Translations under genes and position numbers: made by a program
Assembly (NCBI GenBank): GCA_016218765.1
Contig: JACRCZ010000149.1
Location: 56,418 to 120,417, forward strand
Length of the DNA stretch: 64,000 bases
Origin: Deltaproteobacteria bacterium
GTDB lineage: Bacteria > Myxococcota_A > Polyangia > DRWM01 > JAAZOP01
Direction: 5' to 3'
Notes under the pieces: model-generated
The model's database searches: none
What the model saw: only the letters and a program-made list of their open reading frames with translations
What the model was told of the DNA's origin: nothing
Part shown: in pieces, positions 45,441 through 55,027 of the stretch
Layout of the letters: every line of letters begins with the position of its first letter
Numbering within the stretch: position 1 is the stretch's first letter

Positions 45441-48400
45441 CTACTCGGCCGGGGCATCCACGACGAACTCGAGCACCCCGGTGCGCCCGAAGGTCTCGGG
45501 GTTGTACATCTCCTCGGCACGCAGCGGGCCCACCACGAACGTGCCGGGCGTGACGGCCTGCGCGAGGTACTCGTAGTGGTGCACCCCCGCGGGCAGCACG
45601 TCGGCGAAGAGCAGCACGCGGTCGTCCCGATCCTCGCGATGGTAGAACGGCGTCCACCACCACTCGTCCGAATAGTCGTCGTAGCCGTAGCCGTAGCCGT
45701 AGCCGTAGCCGTAGTACCCGTCGTCGGGGGGGCCGGAGTCGAGCGAGTAGCCGCCGTACGGGTCGTTGTCCCCGACCTCGTAGCCCGAGGAGGCGCGCAG
45801 CAGGGAGAGGGAGGTGGTGCGCAGGTCGAAGTCGACGGACTCGAGCCCGGCCGGCAGCGGATCCTCGACGACGACCATCGTCCGCTCCTGCGGCACGGCG
45901 ATCGTCACCTGGACGCGGACCAGGTCGCCGGCGCGGACGCGCGTGATCGAGGGTTCGGCCCGCTCGATGCCCGCGCCCTCCCGCATCGCCGCCAGGTCGA
46001 CGACCTCGTAGTGGCGCTCGAGATAGAAGCCGCGGTCGATCCCCTCCTCGGGAAGGTCCGAGCGCACGTAGTGGAGCGAAAGGGCGTAGTACAGCCGCCC
46101 GGACGGTCCCTGCCGCTCGATCGCCAGCCGGTCGCCGCGGCCCTCCATCAGCCGCGACATCGGCACCTCCTCGCGGTACTCCTTGGCCGGGCGGCCTTCG
46201 AAGCGCTGCGACAGCAGACGCTCGTCGCCGAAGTCCACGGTCGCCGTGAAGTCCGGCTCCTCCGCCTCGCGCACGCGGTAGAAGTGGGCGAAGGCCAGGA
46301 GCGCCCAGGCCGAGTCCTGGGTCGTGGCCCAGTGCCCGCCGTCGCGCTCCTCCAGCAGCCACTTGGCGATCTTGGTCGCGATGGGATGGTTGACGTCCAT
46401 CGCCAGCAGGACGTCGAGCAGGATGGCGTTCAAGGTGGTGTTGCTCTGCATCAGCACGCGGTACAGGTCGCCGGCGTTCTCCTCGAAGTGCGCCTCTTCC
46501 GCGGTCTGGAACACGTGGTTCTCCAGGTCGCGGCGCAGCTCGACGATCGGCACGCAGTCGCCCGCGGCGCAGGCGTCGTCGGACAGGATGTAGGCCAGCG
46601 CCAGCCAACCGCGGGCGATGAGCGGCATGTCCTCGTAGCGGTCGAACAGCGCCTCCTGGAACCCGATCTCCGCCACCCCCGCGTCGGCCAGCACGTAGAC
46701 GATGAAGGCCTTGGTCGAGAGCGACAGCCAGGGGCTGCCGGGGTCGACGTCGCTGCGCCGGAGCTGATCGGACAGGTAATCGATGGCCCGCGCCAGGACG
46801 CTCTCCGGGACCTTCACGTCCCGCTCCTGCGCTCGGCGCAGGCCCCACACGACGTAGCCCGTCAGCCACGGGTCCGACCGCCAGGAGTCGGACCAGGACC
46901 CGAAACCGCCGTCCGGACGCTGGCGCTCCGGGATGAGCGCGAGCGCCTCGGCGACCAGCTTCTCGGCGTTCGGCGGCGGCTCGAGCCCCAGGCCGTCGCA
47001 CAGCTCCCGCAGCGCGACCAGCGGCACGATGCGCGACACGAGCTGCTCGGTGCACTGGTACGGGTACCACCACAGGTACTCCATCGCCGACTGCAGGCCG
47101 GTGAGCGCGGACGAGGAGACGGCGACGGTGAGACCGCCGACGTCGGGACGGATCAGCTCGAGGTCGCCGACGCCTTCGATCGCACGGGCCAGGGTCTCGC
47201 CGTAGGTGGCGACCGCCTCCGGGATCATCGGCAGCTTGACCTCGCGGGTGGTCTCCAGCCCGTCGCCCAGGTCGCCCATGGCCACGCGGAAACGGAAACG
47301 CGCCGTGCCGGGGGCGCCGGAGACGAACGGGAAGCGCACCTCGGCCGAGCGTCCCGGCTCCAGGCGGACGGTGCGCGAGGCCGCGCCGTCCAGGCGCAGG
47401 CCCTCGACCTCGACCGTCACCACCGCGTCGCCCGCCGGCCCGCCGCGGTTGGTGACCACGACGCCGGCCTCGAAGCGATCGTCGGTGCGCACGAAGCGCG
47501 GCAGCGCGGCCCGGAGCAGCAGCGGCTTGGCGATCTTGACCTCGGCCTTGCCCGCTCCGAAACGGTCGGCCTGCGTCGTCGCGACGGCCATGATGCGGTA
47601 CGTGGTCAGGTTCTCGGGCAGCCGGAACGTCACGCTCGCCCGGCCCTCGGCGTCGGTCAGCACCGCGGGGTTCCAGTAGGCCACCGTGCGGAAGTCGGTC
47701 CGCAGCGCGCCGCCCGCGCCTCCGCCGCCTCCGCCGCCGGCCGCGCCCTTGTCCTCGTCGTAGGTGCGGCGGGAGATGACCGCCTGCCGGATCTCGGCGG
47801 TGCGCACCGAATCGCTGCGCAGCGCCCAGAACACGTCCATCAGCTCGGGCGGCTCGTAGCCCGTGAGCTGCAGCACCGCCTCGTCCACCGCGAACAGCGT
47901 CACCTCGGCCGGGGTCCCCGCGCCGTCGGCGCCCCGCACCGTCACGTCGACCTTGATCTCCGCGCCCGGCCCGTACTCCGCACGCTCGGGACGGACCTCC
48001 ACCGCGAGCCTCTTGCTCGCCGTCTCGACGGCGAGCTGCACCATCCCCATCGCGTAGGCCGGCTTGCCCGGGTCGTCGCCCCGCTCGTCCGGCGTGTCGC
48101 GCACGCGCCCGCGGACGAGCAGCACGGAGACGAAGACGTTGGGACGGTAGGTGTCCAGGATCGGCACCTCGATCACCGGCGCGTTGCCGGAGACGTGGAA
48201 GCTCTTCCGCACCAGCAGGCCCGCCCGCTCCACCGTGAGCAGCGCCTCGGACTCGGGGAACGGCGACTGCACCAGGATCTTCGCCGTGTCGCCGGGACGA
48301 TACAGCGGCTTGTCGGCGCCCAGCTCCATGCGGTTGTCGTCGCTGCGGTACCACGACGCCCCGCCCGCGCCCGAAGCCCACGTCTCGAAGGACGTGCGGA

Positions 48401-51332
48401 TCGGATTGCCGCGCCCGTCGACGGCCTCCAGCCGCAGCACGTAGTCGCCCGCCTCCGGAACACGGATCGCACAGCGCACGGGCGCCGAGGTCGTGACGAC
48501 CTCGCAGCGCCCGATCTCCTCGTCCTCCGGGCGGGTCACGTAGTCGTAGTGCCCGCCCATCCCCTCCTGCCGCACCGTGTGCCACTCGCGCCGCGACAGC
48601 GCGCCGTGCACGGCGACGCCGGCCCGGACCTGCTCGTCGGGCGAGAGCGCGACGACCGCCACCGCCAGGTCCTGCCCGGCCTCCAGGATGCCTTCCTCGA
48701 GACGCTTCACCCCCAGGTAGAACTCGCCGGGGTGGACGACGACCGTCCGCCGCCCGGCGACGCTGGAGCGGTCCAGGTCCGTGACCTGGCCCTCGATCGC
48801 GACGCTCGCCGGACCACGCATCCGGGCGAAGTCGAGCGCGGCGGTACCGGCCAGCGTGCCGTCGGCCGCGAGACGGCCGGTGCTCTCGGCGACCGCGCCC
48901 GACGTCGGGGCCTCGTCGGGCTCCTCCCACCAGTTCCATTCCTCGCCGAACCAGTAGCCCTCCCAGTCCTCGCCCTTCGGCCCGAAGGCGGTGTCGCTGC
49001 GGGAGACCCACCAGCGCGCGTCCGCCGCCGCCATCGGGGCGCCGAACAGGTACTGCCCCTCGACGCGGAACGAGAGCGTGTCGCCGCGCAGGTACTCCTC
49101 CTTCTCCGCCGCGACCTTCACCGCGAACGTCGGCGCCTTGTACTCCGCAACGCGGAAGCTGCCGTAGAGGTTGCCGCGCGTGGCCTGCTCCTCCCCGGGC
49201 GGGCCGAGGCGGGCGTTGACCTGGAAGTACCCGAGCGGCGCGTCGGGAGGAAGCGGGACATCGATGTCGAACGTGCCGAACGGGCCGAGACGGAAATCCT
49301 CGGGCGCCTCGAACGGCACGGCCTCGCCGCGCGAGTCCCAGACCGTGAGCGTGACGCCCGTGTCCGCCGGCGTCGTCATCCCGTCGTCGGTCAGCGCCCG
49401 CACGATCCCCTTCAAGTGCACGGTGTCGCCCGGGCGGTAGATCCCGCGGTCGGCGAAGACGGTGCCGACGAGCTGCTCCTTGGCCCGTTGCCAGCTGTAG
49501 GGGAGGCCGAAAGACCAGGGATCCAGGCCCCAGTAGCTCTCGGTCTCCAGGTAGTTCTTGTCCGAGCCCTTCTCGGCGTAGATCAGGAACGGCTCGGGAT
49601 AGTAGTCGTTGCCGGCCCCGGCCGCTTCCTCGGGCACGAAGACCAGGCCGTCGGCCCCGGTGCGACCCTCGAAGAGCGGCGCCCTCGCGCTCCGGTAGAC
49701 CTTGACCGACGCACCGGCGACGGGCCGGGCCGTGCGCAGCGAGGTGACCCACACGGCCATCCCGCGCGGCGAGATCTTGGCCGTGAGCCCCAGGTCGGAG
49801 ACGCGGACGACCGAGCTGTCGATGCCGCGGGTGTACTCCCCGGGCACGACGGGACGGACGAGCTGCACCGCGACGAAGCCCCGCTTGCCGCCGCGGAAGG
49901 CCGGATCGAGGCTCAGCGGCAGCACGCGCTCGACGTTGGGCGCCGTGCCGGGCCGGATCGTCGAGACCACCGCCCCCGTGATCCCGGCCAGCTCGTGGTT
50001 GTAGTCCCACGGCCAGGCGTGGGTATCGAGCCGCCAGTGCAGCAGCTCGTCCAGCGAGAACTCGCGCAGCACGAACTTGGCCGAGTCCACGTTGCGGAAG
50101 CGCCCGGGAACCGTGTGCGGCCCGTCGGCCTCCAGGACGGTGCCGCTGTAGTCGAGGTACGCGACGGGCGGGTACGAGCCGACCTTGAACGAGCCTTCGC
50201 GGGGACCGACGAGCGTCTGGCCGAAGATGTCGCGCAGCTCGGCGTCGAGCTCGACCGTGTAGGTCGTCTCCGGCTGCAGCTCGACCCCGAGCCAGACGGT
50301 CGCCGATTGGTCCGCTTCCGCCCACTCGGGCTGTTCCGGCAGCTCCACGGCGGGGGTGATCTTGAGGTGCGCGACGGCGTCGCCCCACTTCACGGGGTTG
50401 GTGAACTCGAGGTGGAAGCCGCCGGTGGGCGAGCAGCCGCCGTAGGGCGTCGTGTAGCAGCTCGCGGTCTCGAAGCGGAAGTCGCCGTACGTCTCGTAGG
50501 ACAAGGTCCACGGCTCGCCCATGGGGAGGTTCCCCTGGACGCCGCGCAGGTCGCCGTCGATGGTGAGGACGACCTCGGCGCCGCGAGGCAGCGGGGAGAC
50601 GGGCTCGACCACCAGATGGCGCGGATCGAGCTCGCCCTCGTCCTCCGGGGGCTCGACGCCGGGCCGCGGCTCGGCGCGGCCGCGCTCGCGCCCCAGTCGC
50701 GCCCGCGCCTCGACGTGGACCGTCGCGCTTCCGTCCAGCGGAAACCCGTCGAACGCGGCGTGGCGGGCCAGCTCGGCGGGGTCGACCGGCTGGTTGAACC
50801 ACAGGTCGACCGGCGACTGCGGCTTGCGCCAGCGTTGGCCGGAGTACGGATCGTTGCGCGCGACCCGCACCCGCGGCGTGTCGAACTCGAAGGCGTACTC
50901 CGCCGCCAGCTCGCTGCCGTCCAGGGCCTTGACGCCCGCGGGAACCGTGACCGTGAAGGAGGACGACAAGGGCAGCGGCGCGGCCGGGACGAAGGTCAAC
51001 ACCTGCGAGCCGAGCCAGCGGTACTCGCCGTCCATCGCCGGGGTGATCCGGAACAGCGCCATCGTGTCGGCCGTCCCGGCCCGATCGAGCGGCACCATCG
51101 ACTTGGAGAAGCCGACGGCGATCTCCGTCGGCGTCCAGGTCTGGCCCTTGGGCGAGCCGAACGTGACTGCGAGCGGCCCCTCCTCGCCGAGGGTCGCGGG
51201 CCGTTCCCACTCCGGCACGCGGGGCTGGAGGCCACCCGTTTCGCCCTGCGGACAGGCGCTGGTCGAGCCCAGCGCCACGATCGCGGCCAGCACCGCGAAG
51301 CCCAGCCCCCGAGCATGCCCGATATTTCGCAT
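45441..51332 (-). CDS. Alpha-2-macroglobulin family lipoprotein with thioester
   Basis: 1,963 residues. Signal MRNIGHARGLGFAVLAAIVA and lipobox-like STSAC. It has the macroglobulin-like domain series, a thioester motif PYQCTEQ (Cys1427) and downstream helical repeats of the thioester-containing alpha/alpha toroid (GSWSDSWRSDPWLTGYVVWG, DSAWALLAFAHFY). The family traps attacking proteases by covalent thioester capture in the periplasm. ATG 51332 has AAGGAGAGGGAG upstream. A short Gly-Tyr run lies near the C terminus. Repeats separate it from pbpC, which repairs the wall in the same proposed defence system. Confidence 0.95.
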   Translation of the reverse strand: MRNIGHARGLGFAVLAAIVALGSTSACPQGETGGLQPRVPEWERPATLGEEGPLAVTFGSPKGQTWTPTEIAVGFSKSMVPLDRAGTADTMALFRITPAMDGEYRWLGSQVLTFVPAAPLPLSSSFTVTVPAGVKALDGSELAAEYAFEFDTPRVRVARNDPYSGQRWRKPQSPVDLWFNQPVDPAELARHAAFDGFPLDGSATVHVEARARLGRERGRAEPRPGVEPPEDEGELDPRHLVVEPVSPLPRGAEVVLTIDGDLRGVQGNLPMGEPWTLSYETYGDFRFETASCYTTPYGGCSPTGGFHLEFTNPVKWGDAVAHLKITPAVELPEQPEWAEADQSATVWLGVELQPETTYTVELDAELRDIFGQTLVGPREGSFKVGSYPPVAYLDYSGTVLEADGPHTVPGRFRNVDSAKFVLREFSLDELLHWRLDTHAWPWDYNHELAGITGAVVSTIRPGTAPNVERVLPLSLDPAFRGGKRGFVAVQLVRPVVPGEYTRGIDSSVVRVSDLGLTAKISPRGMAVWVTSLRTARPVAGASVKVYRSARAPLFEGRTGADGLVFVPEEAAGAGNDYYPEPFLIYAEKGSDKNYLETESYWGLDPWSFGLPYSWQRAKEQLVGTVFADRGIYRPGDTVHLKGIVRALTDDGMTTPADTGVTLTVWDSRGEAVPFEAPEDFRLGPFGTFDIDVPLPPDAPLGYFQVNARLGPPGEEQATRGNLYGSFRVAEYKAPTFAVKVAAEKEEYLRGDTLSFRVEGQYLFGAPMAAADARWWVSRSDTAFGPKGEDWEGYWFGEEWNWWEEPDEAPTSGAVAESTGRLAADGTLAGTAALDFARMRGPASVAIEGQVTDLDRSSVAGRRTVVVHPGEFYLGVKRLEEGILEAGQDLAVAVVALSPDEQVRAGVAVHGALSRREWHTVRQEGMGGHYDYVTRPEDEEIGRCEVVTTSAPVRCAIRVPEAGDYVLRLEAVDGRGNPIRTSFETWASGAGGASWYRSDDNRMELGADKPLYRPGDTAKILVQSPFPESEALLTVERAGLLVRKSFHVSGNAPVIEVPILDTYRPNVFVSVLLVRGRVRDTPDERGDDPGKPAYAMGMVQLAVETASKRLAVEVRPERAEYGPGAEIKVDVTVRGADGAGTPAEVTLFAVDEAVLQLTGYEPPELMDVFWALRSDSVRTAEIRQAVISRRTYDEDKGAAGGGGGGGAGGALRTDFRTVAYWNPAVLTDAEGRASVTFRLPENLTTYRIMAVATTQADRFGAGKAEVKIAKPLLLRAALPRFVRTDDRFEAGVVVTNRGGPAGDAVVTVEVEGLRLDGAASRTVRLEPGRSAEVRFPFVSGAPGTARFRFRVAMGDLGDGLETTREVKLPMIPEAVATYGETLARAIEGVGDLELIRPDVGGLTVAVSSSALTGLQSAMEYLWWYPYQCTEQLVSRIVPLVALRELCDGLGLEPPPNAEKLVAEALALIPERQRPDGGFGSWSDSWRSDPWLTGYVVWGLRRAQERDVKVPESVLARAIDYLSDQLRRSDVDPGSPWLSLSTKAFIVYVLADAGVAEIGFQEALFDRYEDMPLIARGWLALAYILSDDACAAGDCVPIVELRRDLENHVFQTAEEAHFEENAGDLYRVLMQSNTTLNAILLDVLLAMDVNHPIATKIAKWLLEERDGGHWATTQDSAWALLAFAHFYRVREAEEPDFTATVDFGDERLLSQRFEGRPAKEYREEVPMSRLMEGRGDRLAIERQGPSGRLYYALSLHYVRSDLPEEGIDRGFYLERHYEVVDLAAMREGAGIERAEPSITRVRAGDLVRVQVTIAVPQERTMVVVEDPLPAGLESVDFDLRTTSLSLLRASSGYEVGDNDPYGGYSLDSGPPDDGYYGYGYGYGYGYDDYSDEWWWTPFYHREDRDDRVLLFADVLPAGVHHYEYLAQAVTPGTFVVGPLRAEEMYNPETFGRTGVLEFVVDAPAE
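45686..45716 (-). repeat. 6-bp tandem repeat encoding (Gly-Tyr)n
   Basis: About five in-frame copies of CCGTAG on the plus strand, translated on the minus strand as GYGYGYGYG near the C terminus of the alpha-2-macroglobulin. Slippage-prone and likely variable in number. Confidence 0.8.
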
Positions 51333-51406
51333 GGCTCCCTCTCCTTCACCCATCGCGTGCTGCCACCGCGACCGGAGCACCGTCGTCCCGGGCGTCGTGG
51401 CGATCC

Positions 51407-51436
51407 ACGATAGGCACGACCCGCCACCGCCTTCAA
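51407..51436 (-). promoter_or_regulatory. Sigma-70-like promoter for the alpha-2-macroglobulin gene
   Basis: Minus strand: TTGAAG at 51436-51431, 18-bp spacer, TATCGT at 51412-51407. A small inverted repeat (ACCCGCC/GGCGGGT) overlaps the -35 region and may be an operator or a terminator for ilvE. Confidence 0.4.
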
Positions 51437-51485
51437 GGCGGGTCAGCGACGTGCTTCAGACGGTGCGAGGCGCAGGGTATTCCAG

Positions 51486-51508
51486 TTTTCGGTATTCGGT
51501 TCTCGGTC
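51486..51508. repeat. Short TTCGGT-type periodic repeat
   Basis: TTTTCGGTATTCGGTTCTCG, continuing GTC, in the intergenic space upstream of the alpha-2-macroglobulin gene. Period about 7-8 bp. It is AT-richer than its surroundings and resembles a dispersed repeat type recalled from other genomes. Confidence 0.45.
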
Positions 51509-51555
51509 ATCAGCCGGAACCGCTCCGCCCGGACCGCAGCCGCAGAACTCCTGAC

Positions 51556-52635
51556 CTACGGCCACACCCGCTCGACCCACTCGAACGGGTCGGGCTTGCG
51601 GCCGTACTGGATGCCGACGAGGTCGTCGTAGAGTTTCCGGGCGATCGGGCCGACGCCGCCGTTGCCGACCTTGTGCTTCCGTCCCTGGTAGCCGATCTCG
51701 CTCACGGCCGTGATGATCGCGGCGGTGCCGCAGCCGAAGGCTTCCTGGAGCCGCCCCGTCGTCGCGCCCTCGATCACCTCGTCGATCGGAAGCGGGCGCT
51801 CCTCGACCTTCGTCTTGTACACGTCGCGCAGCAGCCGGAGCACCGAGTCGCGCGTCACGCCGGGGAGGATCGTGCCGCCTTCAAGCGGCGCGGTGACGAC
51901 GGTGCCGTCGAGCACGAAGAGCATGTTCATCGTGCCGACCTCCTCGCAGTACTTGCGGGAAACGCCGTCCAGCCACAGCACCTGGTCGAAGCCCGCCTTC
52001 TTGGCCTCCGCCTGCCCGGCGAGGCTGGCGGCGTAGTTGGCCGCGGCCTTGGACGCGCCGATGCCGCCGCGCACCGCGCGCACGTGGTTCTCGGAGACCA
52101 TGATCGAGACCGGCACGAAGCCCTTGGGGTAGTACGCCCCGACCGGGCCGACGATGATGAAGAAGAGGTAGGTGTCGCTGGGCCGCACCCCGAGGAACGG
52201 GTCGGTCGCGATCATCGTGGGGCGGATGTACAGCGAGCAGCCCTCCGTGGTCGGGATCCAGTCGCGCTCCAGCGCGACCAGATCCTTGAGCGCCCGGAGG
52301 AACAGGTCCGGATCGAGCTGCGGCATCTGCAATGCCGCGGCGGAACGGTTCATGCGGGCGATGTTCATCGCCGGCCGGAACATCGTGACGCGACCGTCCG
52401 TGGTGCGGTAGGCCTTGAGGCCCTCGAAGATCTCCTGCGCGTAGTGCAGGCACATCGCGGACGGCTCGAGCGAGAACGGCTGGTACTTCTGGATGCGGGC
52501 GTTGCGCCACCCGCCGCTCGCGTACTCCATGACGAACATGCGGTCGGCGAAATGGCGGCCGAAGCCGAGCGCCTTCTCGTCGGTCGGCTTGGGACGCAGC
52601 TCGGCGGGAGCCAGGGGAAGGACTTCGATCTTCAT
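51556..52635 (-). CDS. ilvE: Branched-chain amino acid aminotransferase
   Basis: 359 residues, the length of the longer (group 2) BCAT form. PLP Lys lies in GGIGASKAAANYAASL, followed by the characteristic EEVGTMNMLFV and GTILPGVTRDSVL. It makes the last step of Leu, Ile and Val synthesis, reversible with 2-oxoglutarate. ATG 52635 has GGAGT upstream. Single-gene unit by spacing. Confidence 0.95.
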   Translation of the reverse strand: MKIEVLPLAPAELRPKPTDEKALGFGRHFADRMFVMEYASGGWRNARIQKYQPFSLEPSAMCLHYAQEIFEGLKAYRTTDGRVTMFRPAMNIARMNRSAAALQMPQLDPDLFLRALKDLVALERDWIPTTEGCSLYIRPTMIATDPFLGVRPSDTYLFFIIVGPVGAYYPKGFVPVSIMVSENHVRAVRGGIGASKAAANYAASLAGQAEAKKAGFDQVLWLDGVSRKYCEEVGTMNMLFVLDGTVVTAPLEGGTILPGVTRDSVLRLLRDVYKTKVEERPLPIDEVIEGATTGRLQEAFGCGTAAIITAVSEIGYQGRKHKVGNGGVGPIARKLYDDLVGIQYGRKPDPFEWVERVWP

Positions 52636-52722
52636 GGCGGACTCCTTCGGTCGCTCGGCGCCCCCGTTCCCGCGGATCCACGTGGTCGGTCGACCCTCCG
52701 ACCCCTCGAACGACCTCCATCC

Positions 52723-52751
52723 GCCATAGTCGAGAAGCTCGGGTGGGGCAA
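52723..52751 (-). promoter_or_regulatory. Candidate promoter for ilvE
   Basis: Minus strand: TTGCCC at 52751-52746, 17-bp spacer, TATGGC at 52728-52723. It gives an ~80-nt leader; no Leu-rich attenuator peptide was seen. Confidence 0.35.
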
Positions 52752-52773
52752 GAGGAGACAGCGGACCCGGGAG

Positions 52774-53919
52774 CTACGCCCGCGCGGGACGGGCGGCGGG
52801 GGGCTTGGAGGACGGCCGGGCAAGGACGGCGGGCGGGATCGAGCGGCGTGCGGAGCCGTTGCAGGCCGCGCGCGCGGCGGGACCGACCGGAAGGTCGGCG
52901 TACGCCGTGCGGAAGTCCAGGAGCTGCAGCGGCTCGCGCGCCAGCGCGAAACGCATGAACGAACGGTGGCCCTCGCCGTCCCCGCCGATCTGGAACGGCA
53001 TCGGCCGCTCCGCTTGCATCGTGATCCGCTCGACCAGGAAATCGTGGATCGTGTCCGAGAAGTACTCGCCACGCCAGATGACGTGCAGCCGGGAGAGGAT
53101 CTCCACGACCTTGCAGGCCGCGACGCGCAGGTGCAGGCGATCGTCCCGGACGTAGGCGAACGGAAACAACCGGAAATGGAAGCCGAACCCGTCCAGCCGC
53201 GAAACCGACGCGATCTGCACCGGACCCCTGTAGATCGTCTCGCCCTTCAGGATCAGCGGCCCCAGTCGCCGGCCGTCCGGACCGACCTTCCAGGCCGGCG
53301 CCCCCTCGTTGACGATGGTCACCTCCGGAAGCACCGCGGTCGCGACCTGCGGGATCGTGAGCGCCCCGATCGCCGCCGCGTACCCCATGCCGCCGGAGAG
53401 ATACTGTTCGAAGGCCGTCCCCTTGGAGCGGTCCTTGAGGAGGTTGTAGTCGTTGAGGATGCGCGCATCGAGCCCCACGCCGGAGAACGGCGCCAGCCGA
53501 TCCTCGACCTCGATGAACCGCATCTCGCGCGTCAACGCCGTGTACCGCGCGCGCCAGAAATCGTTCGTCAGCCCTTCCTCGGTCGGCTCGCTGCACCCCA
53601 ACAACCCGGCCAACGCGTTCCCCGTCCCCAGCTTCAACGCCCCCACCGCCGGCATCCTCGATCCCGCACACGTCCCGCGAATCGCGTCCCGGATCTGCGT
53701 CACGAACTGCACGAACGTCCCGTCCCCACCACCCGTCAACACCGCGTCGTAACCGGCCGCCAGGATCTTCCGCACGATCGCCCGGCCCTCCGTGATGCTG
53801 CGCGAGATGTACAGATGCTCGGGCGGAACCACCGAGCTGGCGAGCCGGATGACGCGCTCGCTCACGCCGCGCGCATTGCCGTTGATCAGGACCGCTACAT
53901 TCCGGGTTTGTGTGGCCAT
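52774..53919 (-). CDS. Diacylglycerol/sphingosine kinase-like lipid kinase
   Basis: 381 residues. The ATP-binding motif TGGGDGTFVQF and the family block LKLGTGNALAGLLG are intact, after NVAVLINGNARGVS at the N terminus. Such enzymes phosphorylate lipid alcohols with ATP. The later domain (FRLFPFAYVRDDRLHL, PFQIGGDGEGH) is as in DAGK_cat/YegS homologues. ATG 53919 is chosen because NVAVLINGNARG is the usual start of the fold; the frame is open upstream but the extra part is not conserved. Cytoplasmic or membrane-associated. Confidence 0.88.
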   Translation of the reverse strand: MATQTRNVAVLINGNARGVSERVIRLASSVVPPEHLYISRSITEGRAIVRKILAAGYDAVLTGGGDGTFVQFVTQIRDAIRGTCAGSRMPAVGALKLGTGNALAGLLGCSEPTEEGLTNDFWRARYTALTREMRFIEVEDRLAPFSGVGLDARILNDYNLLKDRSKGTAFEQYLSGGMGYAAAIGALTIPQVATAVLPEVTIVNEGAPAWKVGPDGRRLGPLILKGETIYRGPVQIASVSRLDGFGFHFRLFPFAYVRDDRLHLRVAACKVVEILSRLHVIWRGEYFSDTIHDFLVERITMQAERPMPFQIGGDGEGHRSFMRFALAREPLQLLDFRTAYADLPVGPAARAACNGSARRSIPPAVLARPSSKPPAARPARA

Positions 53920-54171
53920 GGCTTGCCCGTCATCGAAGCAACTTCCATTCCGGCGCAAGTCGCGCCGGACCAGGCCACGATCGGACACGAAACCGACACG
54001 CGAGTCCAGCGATTCGTGCGTTATCGCACGGGGTTGCAGGTGCGCGCGGCCGGCGTCCACCAGGGCCGGCGACCAGCACCCCTGCGTCGGCGCCACCGCG
54101 GCGCCCATCCGCGGTGCGTAGCGCGCTACGCAGTGGGTCTCAGGGCAGGCCCTTCGGCTCGCTTCGCTCGC
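53920..54171. other. 252-bp intergenic region rich in palindromes
   Basis: Between the lipid kinase start and the nfo stop. It holds a hairpin at 53950-53968 (CCGGCGC/GCGCCGG, loop AAGTC), one at 54015-54030 (CGTGCG/CGCACG, loop TTAT), the perfect 18-bp palindrome TGCGTAGCGCGCTACGCA at 54115-54132, and most of a 27-bp repeat at 54150-54176. No gene seen. Confidence 0.7.
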
Positions 54172-54176
54172 TCAGG
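54150..54176 (-). repeat. 27-bp palindromic repeat containing the nfo stop codon
   Basis: On the minus strand it reads CCTGAGCGAGCGAAGCGAG and ends CCGAAGGG. The TGA inside it is the nfo stop codon (54174-54172). It differs in two positions from the copy in metG at 3206-3232. Confidence 0.9.
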
Positions 54177-55026
54177 CCAAGAGGCCGCGCAGCCGATCCA
54201 GGTTCTCGCGGTAGCCGCGATCGTCGCCGCGCGGGGGGATCTCGAGCACGCCCGGAAGGCGGGCGAAGCGCTTGTCGCGCACGAGGCGCCGGAAAGGTTC
54301 GAGGCCGATCTCGCCGTCGCCGATCCATTCGTGGCGGTCGAGGCGGGAGCCGAGGCCCTTCTTGGAGTCGTTGAGGTGGAAGGCGAGCAGGCGGTCGAGG
54401 CCGAGGATGCGGTCGAAGTCGTTGAAGACGTCGGCGTAGCCCCGTTCCGTGGTCCAGTCGTAGCCGGCGGCGAGGAGGTGGCAGGTGTCGAGGCAGAACG
54501 CGAGGCGGTCGGCGCAGCGGGCGCGGCCCAGGATCCGGGCGAGCTGCTCGAACGAGCGGCCCAGCGTCGTCCCCTGGCCGGCCGTGGATTCCAGGAGGAC
54601 CCGCGCCGCGACGGCGCCGTCAGCGTCGACCCGCAGGTAGGCGGCGTCCAGTCCCGCGGCGACCAGCTCGAGGCCGATCTCCTCGCCCTGGCCCTTGGGC
54701 GCGCCCGGGTGGAGCACGACATACGGAATGCCGAGGGTCTCGGATCGGCGCAGCTCACCGGCCAGGGAAGCGATCGATTTCTCGCGGATGGACTCGTCGT
54801 CCGAGCAGAGGTTCACGAGGTAGCTGGCGTGGCTCATGACGGGGGCGAGGCCGAGGCGCTTGACGCCGGCGCGGAAGGGGCGCGCGGTCGCCGGATCCAC
54901 GATCGGCTCGCGCCACTGGTTGGCGACCTTGGTGAAGACCTGGAGGGCCTGGCAGGCGTCCTCCTCGGCGAGGCGGATCGCCGTCAGGAACCCGCCCGCG
55001 ATCGATTGGTGGGCCCCCAGCTTCAC
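54172..55026 (-). CDS. nfo: Endonuclease IV (AP endonuclease)
   Basis: 284 residues from GTG 55026. Zinc-site motifs of the family: GAHQSIAGG, VMSHASYLVNL, HPGA, LDTCHLLAAGYD, FHLNDSKKGLGSRLDRHEWIGDGEIG, LEIPP. It cuts DNA at abasic sites in base-excision repair. The start lies 1 bp after the proS stop, so it is the last gene of a proS-nfo unit. Its stop codon is supplied by a dispersed repeat. Confidence 0.96.
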   Translation of the reverse strand: MKLGAHQSIAGGFLTAIRLAEEDACQALQVFTKVANQWREPIVDPATARPFRAGVKRLGLAPVMSHASYLVNLCSDDESIREKSIASLAGELRRSETLGIPYVVLHPGAPKGQGEEIGLELVAAGLDAAYLRVDADGAVAARVLLESTAGQGTTLGRSFEQLARILGRARCADRLAFCLDTCHLLAAGYDWTTERGYADVFNDFDRILGLDRLLAFHLNDSKKGLGSRLDRHEWIGDGEIGLEPFRRLVRDKRFARLPGVLEIPPRGDDRGYRENLDRLRGLLA

Positions 55027-55027
55027 G

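Noticed and set aside
45333..51413. Very long open frame on the plus strand opposite the alpha-2-macroglobulin gene
   Set aside because: It mirrors the third-position GC bias of the real gene, shows Arg/Val/His-rich composition, and has no domain or signal peptide.
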